A stretch of 64,000 bases of DNA, taken from NCBI GenBank assembly GCA_019694655.1, contig JAIBBN010000004.1, forward strand, positions 311,254 to 375,253, read 5' to 3'. The notes beneath the pieces are model-generated. The model did not search any database. It worked only from the letters and a program-made list of their open reading frames with translations, and had not been told where the DNA came from. This DNA comes from Leptospirales bacterium. Its GTDB lineage: Bacteria; Spirochaetota; Leptospiria; Leptospirales; Leptonemataceae. Below are positions 1-9,081 of this stretch, one piece after another. A program made the translations under genes and the position numbers. Every line of letters begins with the position of its first letter. Position 1 is the stretch's first letter.

Positions 1-17
1 TGGCTACGCTTGGTCGC

Positions 18-392
18 ATGGATCGGCCGGCGCTGCACTCGCAATCGCGCGTTGTCGACTTGCGAAAACGAGCGCTGCGACTTTATGCCGTAAATGAAAT
101 TGCCCTCGGTTACTACGCACCGGCCTTGCGGTTGCTTGAGGAATATGCCGAATTTCCCGAGGTCGAAACGGAATGGCCCTTGCACTACTATCTGAGTCGC
201 TGCTATGGCGGAGAGCTGCGTCGCGCCCGTCAGGATCGCGGAATAGGCGAAGCGGAATTGCGCGAGCTGCGACGTCGCCGCAATCTCCACTTTTTGCGCG
301 CCGTTGAGTTGAAATTTGGCCGACCTTCCCCCGAATGGGATGAGACAATGCGCCGAACCATACTCGACGAACTTGGTACGCCGCGCCGCTGA
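18..392 (+). CDS. conserved helical protein of unknown function (possibly 5'-truncated)
   Basis: I do not recognise this gene. The 124-residue product is Arg/Glu-rich and looks like a small all-helical, TPR-like protein (segments such as ALRLLEEYAEF and HYYLSRCYGG). The frame is open to the left edge of the window with no in-frame stop, so the true start may lie outside; the ATG used here is the first one in the window. It ends 23 bases before the convergent lgt stop codon. The opposite-strand frame over the same stretch reads as low-complexity Arg-rich sequence and was not chosen. Confidence 0.6.
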   Translation: MDRPALHSQSRVVDLRKRALRLYAVNEIALGYYAPALRLLEEYAEFPEVETEWPLHYYLSRCYGGELRRARQDRGIGEAELRELRRRRNLHFLRAVELKFGRPSPEWDETMRRTILDELGTPRR

Positions 393-415
393 CGCGGCGG
401 GCATGTTTCAAAAAT

Positions 416-1450
416 TCAGGCGGCGGTCGGCGTTTCCCGGCGATAAAGTTTTCGCCAGAAAATCCAGATCAATCCCACAGCAATCAGCAAGACGCCAACA
501 ATCTGGGCCTGCGTGAATCCCCACCAGTGGTAGTTTTCAAAGTAGGATGCCGGCGGCATGGCTGTGGTCCCGCCTCCCAGAACAGAAACCAGGGCGCCAG
601 AGCGGTCTACATATTGCGGCGCTTCGAATAGCGGAATCACCGCGTCGGTCAGTCGTAGAAATTCCACCAGAAAACGCGCCAGACCATTGTAGATAAAGAA
701 GAGAGCGACCAGCATGCCTGGCTTATAATTTTGTTTTCTGGCCCAGAGTTGCAGAAAGGCAAACAGCGCCAGCGAGGCAAGGGCTTCCATTACCGGCGTA
801 TTCCAGACGCGAACGCCATCGGTGCAAAGATAGGGCAGCCACCAGGCGGAGGGGTCTGGCGTACAGTTGCCGCCGGAGGGGCCGTAGACCCAGGTCAAGA
901 AGGGCACATTGATGCCGGAGGCGAAGCCAAAGCAACCATCGCCGCTGACAAAGCAACCCAGCCGACCGATGGCGTAAGCAAGCGCAAAGGAGGGCATATA
1001 GGAATCGCCGTACTTCCAGATATCGTATTTGTTGTAGCGCAGATAAGCATAAAGCATGCTGAAGGCTACAATGAAGCCGCCATAGAACACCAGGCCCTCG
1101 CGGCTGAAAAGCGTTGGCCACAGACCGACCAGTTGTCCGCGAGGTCCGGCGGCGCCCGGATTAGCCATTCCATTCTTGGTGAAGAAAACATTGGCAAAGG
1201 TATCCCAGAAGCCGGTGTCCACATACCAGATGCGGTGCCACTGTTCCACGGCAAAGAACAGCTTGGAACCAACAATGGCGCCCACAACGGCAATCAGTAA
1301 CGAATAGTCGGCGACCTCCGGATTGAGCCCGCGCCGCTTCAGCTCCCGCGGGGCTAGAAAGGAGGCGGAGAGAAAGGCAAGCATCAGCAGCAAGCTGAAC
1401 GTTGACACCGGGCCGATCAGCGGAATATCAAAGGGAAGACTTCGTATCAT
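416..1450 (-). CDS. lgt: prolipoprotein diacylglyceryl transferase
   Basis: Inner-membrane enzyme that transfers diacylglycerol from phosphatidylglycerol to the lipobox cysteine of prolipoproteins, the first step of lipoprotein maturation. The 344-residue product has about seven hydrophobic segments and the Lgt signature in the form AIGRLGCFVSGDGCFG (GRxGCFxxGxxxG), plus the conserved LRPTD-like region near the C-terminus (FLVEFLRLTD). An upstream in-frame ATG exists at 1510, but the ATG at 1450 has a good AGGAG five bases before it and begins the typical hydrophobic N-terminus, so it is preferred. It is the last gene of the aroE-folC-M24-lgt run. The window encodes several likely Lgt substrates (lipoproteins near 12.6, 36.5, 50 and 58.5 kb). 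Confidence 0.93.
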   Translation of the reverse strand: MIRSLPFDIPLIGPVSTFSLLLMLAFLSASFLAPRELKRRGLNPEVADYSLLIAVVGAIVGSKLFFAVEQWHRIWYVDTGFWDTFANVFFTKNGMANPGAAGPRGQLVGLWPTLFSREGLVFYGGFIVAFSMLYAYLRYNKYDIWKYGDSYMPSFALAYAIGRLGCFVSGDGCFGFASGINVPFLTWVYGPSGGNCTPDPSAWWLPYLCTDGVRVWNTPVMEALASLALFAFLQLWARKQNYKPGMLVALFFIYNGLARFLVEFLRLTDAVIPLFEAPQYVDRSGALVSVLGGGTTAMPPASYFENYHWWGFTQAQIVGVLLIAVGLIWIFWRKLYRRETPTAA

Positions 1451-1510
1451 GGTTCTCCTGCAAGTCCAGAGGGCGCGTTTTATTTTGAGCCAAAGCGTCG
1501 CCGCAGACAC

Positions 1511-2827
1511 TCATCGCAATGCGGCCGTGGCCGTCAGGCGTATTCTTTCAATTTCGGCGACATCCTTGGGTATGGCTGCGGTCAGTACCAGCGGTTTTCC
1601 GACGCCGACCAGTACGTCATCTTCGATGCGCACGCCAATTCCGCGCAGGGATGGCGGCGAGGCCGGCTCATCTGGCGAAAAATAGAGGCCGGGTTCCACT
1701 GTGCAAACCATGCCAGCAGCCAGGGGGCGCGGCTTGCCGCGCAGATGGTAAAGACCGGCGTCATGGACATCGCTGCCCAACCAGTGTCCGGTGCGATGCA
1801 TGTAAAAGCTGCGGTAGCTTTTCTTTTCCAGAGCCTCATCCAGCGAACCCTGCAGTGCGCCCATGTCCAGCAAACCCCGGCACAAGATTCGCACTGCACA
1901 GTCGTGAACGCTATCAATCGTTGCACCTACCTGCGTGGCGACAATTGCCGCTTCTTGCGCCGCCAGCGTCAATTCGTAGACGTCGCGTTGCTCAGGCGTG
2001 AAGCGCTCGCTGCTGGGCCAGGTGCGCGTCACATCGGCAGTAAGGAAATTGCGTTCAGCGCCGGCGTCGACCAAAACCAGCTCGTTGTTCTGCAATTGAC
2101 GATCGTTGCGGATGTGGTGCAGGATACAGGCATTGGGGCCGGAGGCAACAATAGACGGATATCCTTCCTCGGCCTGCTGACGCCGAAACTCATAAAGCAG
2201 GATCGCTTCCAATTCGTATTCATACATGCCCGGCCGCGCCCTTTGCATCAGCGCCAGGTGACCGGCGGCGGTAATTGCTGCGGCCTCCTGTAAGAGTTGC
2301 ACCTCTGCAGCCTCTTTGACCAGACGCATCTCGTGCAAAATGAGATCCGGCGTTGCAATCGTGCCTGGACCGCTATCGCCGCCGCGAGCTCGCTGCAACA
2401 GTGCGCGCGCTGCTGCAAATACTCGTCCGTCGCGCTTTTCATCAAGGCCAAAGGCATAGATCAACTGGCTTCGGTTCTTGAGCAGCTCGGGAAATTCTTT
2501 CCAGAATTCGTTGATATCGCGCGTCTCGCCCAGTCCCAGCTGGCTTTGCGCTTCTTCCAGGCCCATACGCCGCCCTTCCCAGATCTCACGATTGCGTTCG
2601 CGCGGACGCAGATAGAAGCGTTGCAGTCCTGGACCGAGCGCCAGCGCCGCTTCTTCCTCGGCGAAGCCGCTCAGATAATAGAAGTCGGAATCTTGACGAT
2701 AGCGATAGTGAACATCGCTGTTACGCGTCTGCTGCGGCGCAGAAAAGAAGACGGCAACGCTGTCCTCGGGCATCGACTCAACAAAGCGCATTCGGCGCGA
2801 CGCAAAACACTGCGCATCAGGTTTCAT
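1511..2827 (-). CDS. pepP: M24 family aminopeptidase P (Xaa-Pro aminopeptidase)
   Basis: Cytoplasmic metallopeptidase predicted to remove an N-terminal residue preceding proline. The 438-residue length is that of proteobacterial AMPP. An AMP_N domain (residues 1-150, with RYRQDSDFYYLSGF) precedes a pita-bread domain. The dinuclear metal ligands are all visible: Asp in LVDAG, Asp in TADVTR, His in HRTGHWLG, Glu in VEPGLYF and Glu in VRIEDD. Its start overlaps the folC stop by four bases (ATGA), implying translational coupling. The four-gene run joins unrelated housekeeping functions. The symbol is given by family resemblance; another M24 exopeptidase specificity cannot be excluded. Confidence 0.88.
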   Translation of the reverse strand: MKPDAQCFASRRMRFVESMPEDSVAVFFSAPQQTRNSDVHYRYRQDSDFYYLSGFAEEEAALALGPGLQRFYLRPRERNREIWEGRRMGLEEAQSQLGLGETRDINEFWKEFPELLKNRSQLIYAFGLDEKRDGRVFAAARALLQRARGGDSGPGTIATPDLILHEMRLVKEAAEVQLLQEAAAITAAGHLALMQRARPGMYEYELEAILLYEFRRQQAEEGYPSIVASGPNACILHHIRNDRQLQNNELVLVDAGAERNFLTADVTRTWPSSERFTPEQRDVYELTLAAQEAAIVATQVGATIDSVHDCAVRILCRGLLDMGALQGSLDEALEKKSYRSFYMHRTGHWLGSDVHDAGLYHLRGKPRPLAAGMVCTVEPGLYFSPDEPASPPSLRGIGVRIEDDVLVGVGKPLVLTAAIPKDVAEIERIRLTATAALR

Positions 2828-4047
2828 GTTTCAAGTTCCTTGCCTGCGATTTCGGCAAATGTTTGGCGGCATTTCAAATAATAATCATAAAGTCGATGAG
2901 AGCCCAGAAATGCAAGCGAGTCAAAGGGGCGCTGCCGGTAGCTGGCGCGCAAGCTGGCTGTCAGCGATTCCGCATCTACGCCGCGGAGAGCGGCGGGGGC
3001 CAGCGCCAGCCCCCGGCCCTGCAATACCAGCAGCCGGCGGAAGCCAGCCTGTTCCAGCGGCGTCTGCAGCGCATCAATGCTGCGGTCGGCGAGGGCCATC
3101 AATACAACCAGCGTATCATCGCCAGGTTTCATTCCCATCGCAATCAAATCGGGCAGGCAACGTTCCAGCGCCGGCCGGTTATGAGCGACATCAAAAAAGA
3201 ACCTACAGCTTCTAGCGCCTGCTGATTCGCTGTGCAGCTCCAGGCGGCCAGGCAACTCCGGTCGCAGCAATCTGGTTGACCAGGACAATTCGCCAAGCAG
3301 CCACCGGACAAAACGCTCATTCTCTGCAATATAGCTTGCGCCAGAATTCGCCGGATTCTCTGGCCAGAGCAGGCAGCGCGCCTGCGGCGCGGCCTGGCGC
3401 GCAAGCGCCAGCAATTGCTCGTCGGCAATTCCTGGCGACGACATCAGCGCTATGGTCATAGTGTCCGGGCCGGCGATGGCCAGCTTCTCGCGCGCGATTT
3501 GGACGAGGCTGTCGCCCAGAATGGCCCCGTGTTCCAGGACAACGCGCGTCAATACCACGGTCTGCGCCGCCGCAATGCGTGTCGCGTCCAGCCGTCCGCC
3601 CAAGCCTGCTTCAAATACGCAAAGTTCGCAGGGAGCGCTGGAAAACAAATGTACTGCAAGCAAAGTCAGCGCTTCAAAGTAGCTGCACTGCTCAAAGTCC
3701 TCAAATTGCGCCTTCAGAATTTCAAGCGAACGCCACGCGCTGTCGGCGGCTACGGGCTGGAGATTCAAGCGAATCCGTTCTAGCGGATGACTCAAATGCG
3801 GCGAGGTATAAAGCCCAATGGCGCCGGCGACATTGGCGAGGCCGGCCAGCAAAAAGGAGGTCGAACCCTTGCCGTTGGAGCCGACCACTGCGATGCGTTC
3901 GCCTTGCAGGCGAAGCGTGCTGCTGCCGGCCATTTCCTGCAGGCGGCGCATCCTGCTTTGCCATTGTTGCGGACTGAAGCGGCGGCTTTGTTCGGGATTC
4001 TCCAATCGGCGTAGAAAATCCAGCAGAGCCGACTCTGCTGCGTTCAC
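2824..4047 (-). CDS. folC: folylpolyglutamate synthase / dihydrofolate synthase
   Basis: Mur-ligase-type enzyme adding glutamate to dihydropteroate or folates. The 407-residue product has the ATP-binding loop VVGSNGKGSTSF near residue 55, the FolC-typical YTSPHLSHPLERIRLN, the EAGLGGRLDATR motif and a C-terminal ligase domain with DVAHNRPALE (the family's D-x-A-H-N-P-x-A/G). These motifs in order make the call secure. It overlaps aroE upstream and the peptidase downstream by four bases each. Whether it carries both synthase activities cannot be told from the sequence. Confidence 0.92.
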   Translation of the reverse strand: MNAAESALLDFLRRLENPEQSRRFSPQQWQSRMRRLQEMAGSSTLRLQGERIAVVGSNGKGSTSFLLAGLANVAGAIGLYTSPHLSHPLERIRLNLQPVAADSAWRSLEILKAQFEDFEQCSYFEALTLLAVHLFSSAPCELCVFEAGLGGRLDATRIAAAQTVVLTRVVLEHGAILGDSLVQIAREKLAIAGPDTMTIALMSSPGIADEQLLALARQAAPQARCLLWPENPANSGASYIAENERFVRWLLGELSWSTRLLRPELPGRLELHSESAGARSCRFFFDVAHNRPALERCLPDLIAMGMKPGDDTLVVLMALADRSIDALQTPLEQAGFRRLLVLQGRGLALAPAALRGVDAESLTASLRASYRQRPFDSLAFLGSHRLYDYYLKCRQTFAEIAGKELET

Positions 4048-4901
4048 AGTTTCCGGCGCAGCGCGCTGAGCAACTCGCGCTCCATCAAATTCTCCGGCGC
4101 CGCTTCCCCCGTAAATAGTTCAAACTGCAAGGCCGCCTGGTAGAGCAACATATAGTATCCGTAAACTACTGTACAGCGACGCTCCGCTGCCTGGGCAATC
4201 AAGGGCGTACGCATCGGAGTATAGACGATATCAAATACCGTATGAGCTGGCGCCAGCAGCGCGGAGGGCAAGGGCATACCTTGATCCTTGCCCTCCATGC
4301 CAAGCGGAGTGGTATTGATTACTACATCAAAATCTTCCGCCCTGAGTTCCGGCGCTTCAACATATTCAACAACGGTCCGTTTTGTTCCCGCTTGCACGCG
4401 CTGGGCAAAAGCGCGGCCTTTGCGGCGATTTCTGCCGCTGATCAGAATAGCGCCAGGCGACGAGACCTGAGCCAGGGCAAAAGCAATGGCCGCCGCCGCG
4501 CCGCCGTAGCCCAGCAACAGATGGCGCTTTCCGCGCAACTCTGGGATGGCCGTCTGCAAAGCCCGGATAGCGCCAGGGCCATCGGTATTGTAGGCGTGGT
4601 ATTCATCCTCGCGCAAAATCCAGGTGTTAGCGGCTTCGCAAGCCTGACTGAGATCATCGGCGGCGTCGCAAAAACGAAAGGCCCAACTCTTGTGAGGAAT
4701 GGTAATGGAGAGTCCAGATACATTCAGTTTCAATAAGGCGCGCTTCAAAGAGGCATCGGCCTCGGCAACATTGAATGCGGCGTAAAGAGCGTTGATCGAC
4801 TTACTTTCAAAGGCAGTGTTGTGCAGCAGCGGAGATAGGGAGTGAGCGACCGGATGGCCGAGTATGCCAAAGAGCCTGGCGCTTCCGTCGATTCTGGCCA
4901 T
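4044..4901 (-). CDS. aroE: shikimate dehydrogenase
   Basis: NADP-dependent reduction of 3-dehydroshikimate to shikimate in aromatic amino-acid synthesis. The 285-residue product has the substrate-binding motif GHPVAHSLSPLLHN near the N-terminus, the catalytic lysine in the SITIPHKSWAF segment, the second catalytic residue in YNTDGPGA, and a Rossmann glycine loop LLGYGGAAAAIAFAL. The ATG at 4901 gives a standard-length N-terminus. It is the first gene of the minus-strand run and is divergent from the small membrane-protein gene at 5017. Confidence 0.93.
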   Translation of the reverse strand: MARIDGSARLFGILGHPVAHSLSPLLHNTAFESKSINALYAAFNVAEADASLKRALLKLNVSGLSITIPHKSWAFRFCDAADDLSQACEAANTWILREDEYHAYNTDGPGAIRALQTAIPELRGKRHLLLGYGGAAAAIAFALAQVSSPGAILISGRNRRKGRAFAQRVQAGTKRTVVEYVEAPELRAEDFDVVINTTPLGMEGKDQGMPLPSALLAPAHTVFDIVYTPMRTPLIAQAAERRCTVVYGYYMLLYQAALQFELFTGEAAPENLMERELLSALRRKL

Positions 4902-5016
4902 GATGCTGCACGGAAAATCCCAAAGGGGGGCAGGGACGGCAATCCCTTTCGTTTATCTACTTGTCCGAATCGACCGATTCCTGAAATTGGACGCAGATCA
5001 GCGCGGCCGGATTGCA

Positions 5017-5346
5017 ATGCTTAAGAAGATCCTTGAGATAGTTGTAGATGTAGCGGTCTTTGCCGCCGTCAGCGGCGCAGCTGCCTGGTACTACTACATT
5101 TACCGTCGTCGAGACTTGATAGGCGGTTTCTGGGCTGCGGCGGCGGTAGCCTTCATTGGCGGCGTTGTGATCAGCGTGCTGGCAGGCATCAACAGCTGGT
5201 TCATCCACCTGGTTGATTGGTTGATGCTGCCCAAGTTCGAAGAGATTTTTCTTTTTCGCGTAAACCTGATTACGGCCGCTGCCGGCGCTTTCCTGTTTGT
5301 CTACGTGCTCAACCGCATCAACCACGATCGCGAACGGCGCCGCTAG
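5017..5346 (+). CDS. small membrane protein of unknown function
   Basis: Predicted 109-residue integral membrane protein with three to four hydrophobic segments (for example ILEIVVDVAVFAAVSGAAAW and AAAAVAFIGGVVISVLAG) and a basic C-terminus. No family recognised. The frame is open from 4864, but starts that early would overlap aroE; the ATG at 5017 gives a compact protein starting MLKKIL. No clear ribosome-binding site precedes it, so the start is uncertain. It converges on the DUF1820 gene, 11 bases away. Confidence 0.6.
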   Translation: MLKKILEIVVDVAVFAAVSGAAAWYYYIYRRRDLIGGFWAAAAVAFIGGVVISVLAGINSWFIHLVDWLMLPKFEEIFLFRVNLITAAAGAFLFVYVLNRINHDRERRR

Positions 5347-5357
5347 CGCGGCGCACT

Positions 5358-5717
5358 TCAGTTTTCTGCGCCTGGACCTGGCGTGTAGATGGGCGTCAGT
5401 CGACTTTCGCCCGACGCTTTCTCTGAAGCAGGCAGCGGGACGATCCGACTTCGCGCCAGCGCGTCACGTTCCACTTCATCGATTCGGATGACGGCATGCA
5501 ACGGCACAAAGATCCGCCGCGTATTTTCGAATTCTTTGCGTAAATGGTCCTCATTTGGATCGACCAGCAGCTGGGACTTCTCGCCAAAGACCAGCTCCTC
5601 TATTTCAATGAAGCCGAAGATGCCGCCCTGGCCAACGCTGCGGGCATAAAGCTCATAGACTCGACCCTGGTTCTGGAATAGAACACGGTAAAGTCGACGC
5701 TCCGAGCTCCTGGCCAT
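5358..5717 (-). CDS. DUF1820 family protein
   Basis: A 119-residue protein matching the DUF1820 pattern throughout: the N-terminal YRVLFQNQGRVYELYARSV, then GFIEIEELVFGEKSQLLVDP and VPLHAVIRIDEVE. The family is known from proteobacteria and leptospires and has no established function. The C-terminus is Pro/Ser-rich and variable. It stands between a convergent membrane-protein gene and the divergent fliD transcription unit, so it is probably monocistronic. Confidence 0.85.
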   Translation of the reverse strand: MARSSERRLYRVLFQNQGRVYELYARSVGQGGIFGFIEIEELVFGEKSQLLVDPNEDHLRKEFENTRRIFVPLHAVIRIDEVERDALARSRIVPLPASEKASGESRLTPIYTPGPGAEN

Positions 5718-5861
5718 CGGGGCAGGCCGCCGGGCATCGGTCTGGAAGTCAACTGCAGCGGTCCGGCGATGCGGAAGCTTCCATTAGCCGGACCCGGCGA
5801 TCGGGGCTCAACCTTTGGCGGGGAATCCCGATGTACTGGATCAGAAGAGGTAACTACGCCC

Positions 5862-8012
5862 ATGCCCGCGCCCCCCATGATGGATCTCGGATCCGGCATC
5901 AATACCCGCGATACGATCAACAAATTGCTGGAAGTCGAACGCGCTCCCATTGCCCGCATCCAGGCGGACAACCAGATGAACGAAGTCCGTATCATGGCCT
6001 GGGATGAGGTGCGCAATCGCGCTCGCAGCCTGGCGGACAAGAGCCGCTTGATCTATTCCTTTGCTGGCGCCTTCGCAACCCGCGGCGTCGTATCCAGCGA
6101 TCCTGGCGCGATTACAGGCGAGGCGGCGCCCAATGTAGAGCTCGGGCGTACGGACATCGAAGTCGTTCAACTGGCGAGCAACCACCAGGTGCGCAGCAAT
6201 GCCGTCTCCCTCGAAGACACCCTGCCTGCCGGCCGATTCGTAATCAAGGTAGCCGATCGCGAAATTGCCATTCAATTTGGCGGCGGACACATCAGCGATC
6301 TCTACCGACAACTGCGCAGCCAGGGCGCCGACCTCTTTGATGCCAGTTCGCTGAACCCGGAGAGCGGCAAGCAGGTAATCAGCCTGCGCTCTCGAATCAG
6401 CGGCGAACGCGGACGCTTCCAGTTTACTGACCCCGATGGAGTTCTGCAGCGCGTTGGCCTGGTCGGGGCCGCCGTGGAAGGTGCGCGGACTCCAGTACAG
6501 AAGTCGCTTTCGTTTGAAGGCGCATCGCCCTACACTCGACCTGGCGGAACTCAGGCGGCGCCCATTGCCTCGACCATCGAGGAGGGCGGCGCGGCCTTGC
6601 GCCTCGAAGGTTCAGGCGCGGTGGCGATAGGCGCTACGCTGCCGGAGAAGGCGCAGCTGCGTCTGCGCATCACGCGCCTCGATCAGTCGCCGACCAGCGC
6701 GCCAGAGGGCGCCGCGCCGGCCAATTCTGCGGCCCCGGCGTCTTCGCCGCCGGCCGCCGCCGCAGGCGAGCGCATTGCGACCGGGCCCGATCTGAGCGTT
6801 CAGGTTGGCGATGTGCAGTTGCATGGCTACCAGATTGAACGGGAGCGCAGCCAGATTCCGCAGCCGGCCGCCGCATCCAATCCGGCGGCTGGCCAGCCGC
6901 CTGTTGTGGCGCCAGCGCCGGGAGCGGCTCGTTTTGGCGTAGGTATCGAGTACCGTGAAAATGGCGAGCTGAGAACTCGCGAAGAAATTCGCGAACTCCA
7001 CGCCAGCGGAGAAAGTCAGGAGATCCAGATGGATCTGGTCGCGCCCGGTCCTGTGGAGCGAATCTATTTTTTCAACGAGAGCGGCGCTGCGCGCTTTCAG
7101 GCGGCTACGATTAGCGGCGAGACGCCTGCGCAGGCAACAGCCGTCAATGAAACCCAGGCGGCGCGCGATGCGATTTTGAAAATCAACGGCGTTGAAGTGC
7201 GCCGTTCGGAAAACCAGAAACTGACCGACGTGATGCAGGGCGTAAGCCTCAATCTTAACCGCGTGACAAACGGACCCGTCGAAGTGCAAATCATGGTCAA
7301 CGCCGAAGAGATCATGAAACAGATCGTGGAGTGGGTCAAAGCCTACAATGAACTGGTGGTTTTTTGCCGCGATAACTCACAGGCCGGCGATTCGCAGTTT
7401 ACTCCGCCTTCGCAGCAGGATCAGCGGCAGCAGCAACAGCAGCAAAACTCGCAGGAAAGCCATCAGCGCGGTCTTTTTGCATCGGATGCCACGGTCCGCC
7501 AACTGGTCTCCGGGGTGCGTCTGACAGTTTCCTCCTCCTACCCCAGCGTCGAACGCAATGGCTACCGGGTATTGTCCGACATTGGCCTGTCGACGGGCGA
7601 GGTCGGTCAGACCTGGTCAGGCGGGGATATCCGCGATGAAGTCAAGTATGGATTGCTGGTCATCAATGAGGAGCGGCTGCAAGGCGCTTTGACCGCCAAC
7701 CCCGATTCGGTTCGCCAGCTTTTTGCCTCCGACACCAACGAGGATAATCTTCCGGACAATGGCGTGGCCATTGCCATGGAGCGACTGCTGCAACCCTATG
7801 TCCGGCCGACTGGCGGAGTGATCAGCGCCAGGGTAGATCTGCTCAAGGAACAGATCCGCGCCAACAAGCGTGAAATCGACCGACGCGAACTGGCCGCTCA
7901 GAATATGGAGCAAAATCTGCGCGAGCGCTTCGGCAGGATGGAGCGAGCAGTGCAGGAAAACCGGTCGATGGGCGAATACCTGCGCAGAAATTCTCCTGGC
8001 GGCGGGAACTGA
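5862..8012 (+). CDS. fliD: flagellar filament cap / hook-associated protein 2
   Basis: Caps the growing flagellar filament and guides flagellin assembly. The 716-residue product has the FliD N-terminus (MDLGSGINTRDTINKLLEVERAPI), a middle section typical of the family (ILKINGVEVRRSENQKLTDVMQGVSLNLN) and the FliD C-terminal domain (IVEWVKAYNELVVFCRD, then VRQLFASDTNEDNLPDNGVA and a terminal coiled coil). It is longer than enterobacterial FliD because of an Ala/Pro-rich stretch (about residues 277-304) and a Gln-rich stretch (about 513-537). The ATG at 5862 follows AGAGG by 12 bases; a longer frame from 5769 reads as non-conserved sequence. In spirochaetes the filament lies in the periplasm. 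The two genes downstream follow closely and may be co-transcribed. Confidence 0.9.
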   Translation: MPAPPMMDLGSGINTRDTINKLLEVERAPIARIQADNQMNEVRIMAWDEVRNRARSLADKSRLIYSFAGAFATRGVVSSDPGAITGEAAPNVELGRTDIEVVQLASNHQVRSNAVSLEDTLPAGRFVIKVADREIAIQFGGGHISDLYRQLRSQGADLFDASSLNPESGKQVISLRSRISGERGRFQFTDPDGVLQRVGLVGAAVEGARTPVQKSLSFEGASPYTRPGGTQAAPIASTIEEGGAALRLEGSGAVAIGATLPEKAQLRLRITRLDQSPTSAPEGAAPANSAAPASSPPAAAAGERIATGPDLSVQVGDVQLHGYQIERERSQIPQPAAASNPAAGQPPVVAPAPGAARFGVGIEYRENGELRTREEIRELHASGESQEIQMDLVAPGPVERIYFFNESGAARFQAATISGETPAQATAVNETQAARDAILKINGVEVRRSENQKLTDVMQGVSLNLNRVTNGPVEVQIMVNAEEIMKQIVEWVKAYNELVVFCRDNSQAGDSQFTPPSQQDQRQQQQQQNSQESHQRGLFASDATVRQLVSGVRLTVSSSYPSVERNGYRVLSDIGLSTGEVGQTWSGGDIRDEVKYGLLVINEERLQGALTANPDSVRQLFASDTNEDNLPDNGVAIAMERLLQPYVRPTGGVISARVDLLKEQIRANKREIDRRELAAQNMEQNLRERFGRMERAVQENRSMGEYLRRNSPGGGN

Positions 8013-8064
8013 TCGGCCGATAAGAACACAGGGCGGTGCAGTGGCCGCCGGGCAGGAGCTTCGT

Positions 8065-9063
8065 ATGCAGATCTATGTGAATGACCAGGAATTGGACGCT
8101 GAATTGACCGGCGAGCAAACCCTGGAAGAGGTTTACCACGCTGTTAGCGATTGGATTGCCGGAAACAAACGATACATCCTGGGATTGCGCGTCGATGGCG
8201 CGGATGCTTCGCTCAGCGCCCTGCCGGCAGTTCCCGCCGCCACCGTAGGCCGCGTCGACTTCTATGTAGGCGACGAATTGGATATGGTGCTGACCACCGT
8301 CTCGGAACTGGATCACTATGTCGATCAAGTAGGCGTCACGCTGTTTGAGCGTCAGGAACTCAGCGCCCAGGATATCCGCAATCTGGAGGATGGCCTGCGC
8401 TGGATTCGCCAGATTCTGAATTCGCTATCTGGTCTGGTCAAATTGGACCTGGCCCAGATGAACGTGCTGGCCCCTGGCGTACGCGGCGCCGAATCCATAG
8501 ATCGCGTTGTGGATCGGCTGGAGAAAAGGGCTGCGCGCTTTGCGGAGGAAAACGGTCGCGAAGCAATTGAGGATTTCCTGGGAGATTTGCGCAGCTTCAA
8601 ATTCTTTGTGATGAAGCTGTTCTTGCAATTGCGCACAATGAATGCGCGTCTGGATGAACTGGCCGACCACCTTTCGCAATTTGAGCGTCGAATTCCGGAG
8701 ATAGTTCGCGAGATTGTCTCGATCAACGAGGGTTTTAATGCCGGAAAAGATTTTACGGCGCTGGAAACCCTCGACCGCATCACCGGCGAATTGAACGAGT
8801 ATGTTGCGTCGCTCTATGCGCTGGATTTTCATTTGCGCAAGTCGCATGGCGAAAGCATTCAGAACATCGCCGTTGGGAATGTTAGCTTCCAGTCCGCTGC
8901 AGCAGAAATTACGAACATGCTGCGCGATCTGTCCAATGCGCTGGAAGAAAACGATATCGTCGCCGCGGGCGATATCCTGGAATATGAACTGGCCCAGAAG
9001 CTTGGCGACTTCCAACCGTATCTGGCAGAAATCCGGCAATTCGTGCTTGCCCGCGAGGCCTGA
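8065..9063 (+). CDS. conserved helical protein downstream of fliD
   Basis: A 332-residue protein that I cannot assign to a named family. It is almost entirely charged amphipathic helices (IRNLEDGLRWIRQILNSL, ALETLDRITGELNEYVASL, MLRDLSNALEENDIV), with a short beta-rich start (MQIYVNDQELDAELTG). The ATG at 8065 follows GGAG by about eight bases; a longer open frame overlaps fliD and reads as an out-of-frame shadow of it. The spacing of 52 bases after fliD and 18 before the next gene suggests an operon, so a role in filament assembly or flagellar regulation is plausible but is inference only. Confidence 0.8.
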   Translation: MQIYVNDQELDAELTGEQTLEEVYHAVSDWIAGNKRYILGLRVDGADASLSALPAVPAATVGRVDFYVGDELDMVLTTVSELDHYVDQVGVTLFERQELSAQDIRNLEDGLRWIRQILNSLSGLVKLDLAQMNVLAPGVRGAESIDRVVDRLEKRAARFAEENGREAIEDFLGDLRSFKFFVMKLFLQLRTMNARLDELADHLSQFERRIPEIVREIVSINEGFNAGKDFTALETLDRITGELNEYVASLYALDFHLRKSHGESIQNIAVGNVSFQSAAAEITNMLRDLSNALEENDIVAAGDILEYELAQKLGDFQPYLAEIRQFVLAREA

Positions 9064-9081
9064 TCGACGGCGCGCTGCGTC

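Noticed and set aside
6612..7289. A 225-codon minus-strand open frame inside fliD
   Set aside because: Arg/Ala-rich low-complexity shadow of the fliD coding strand; no motif or SD.
7400..7470. CAG/CAA-rich run in fliD considered as a simple-sequence phase-variation tract
   Set aside because: The repeats are imperfect and in triplets, so slippage would not change the frame.
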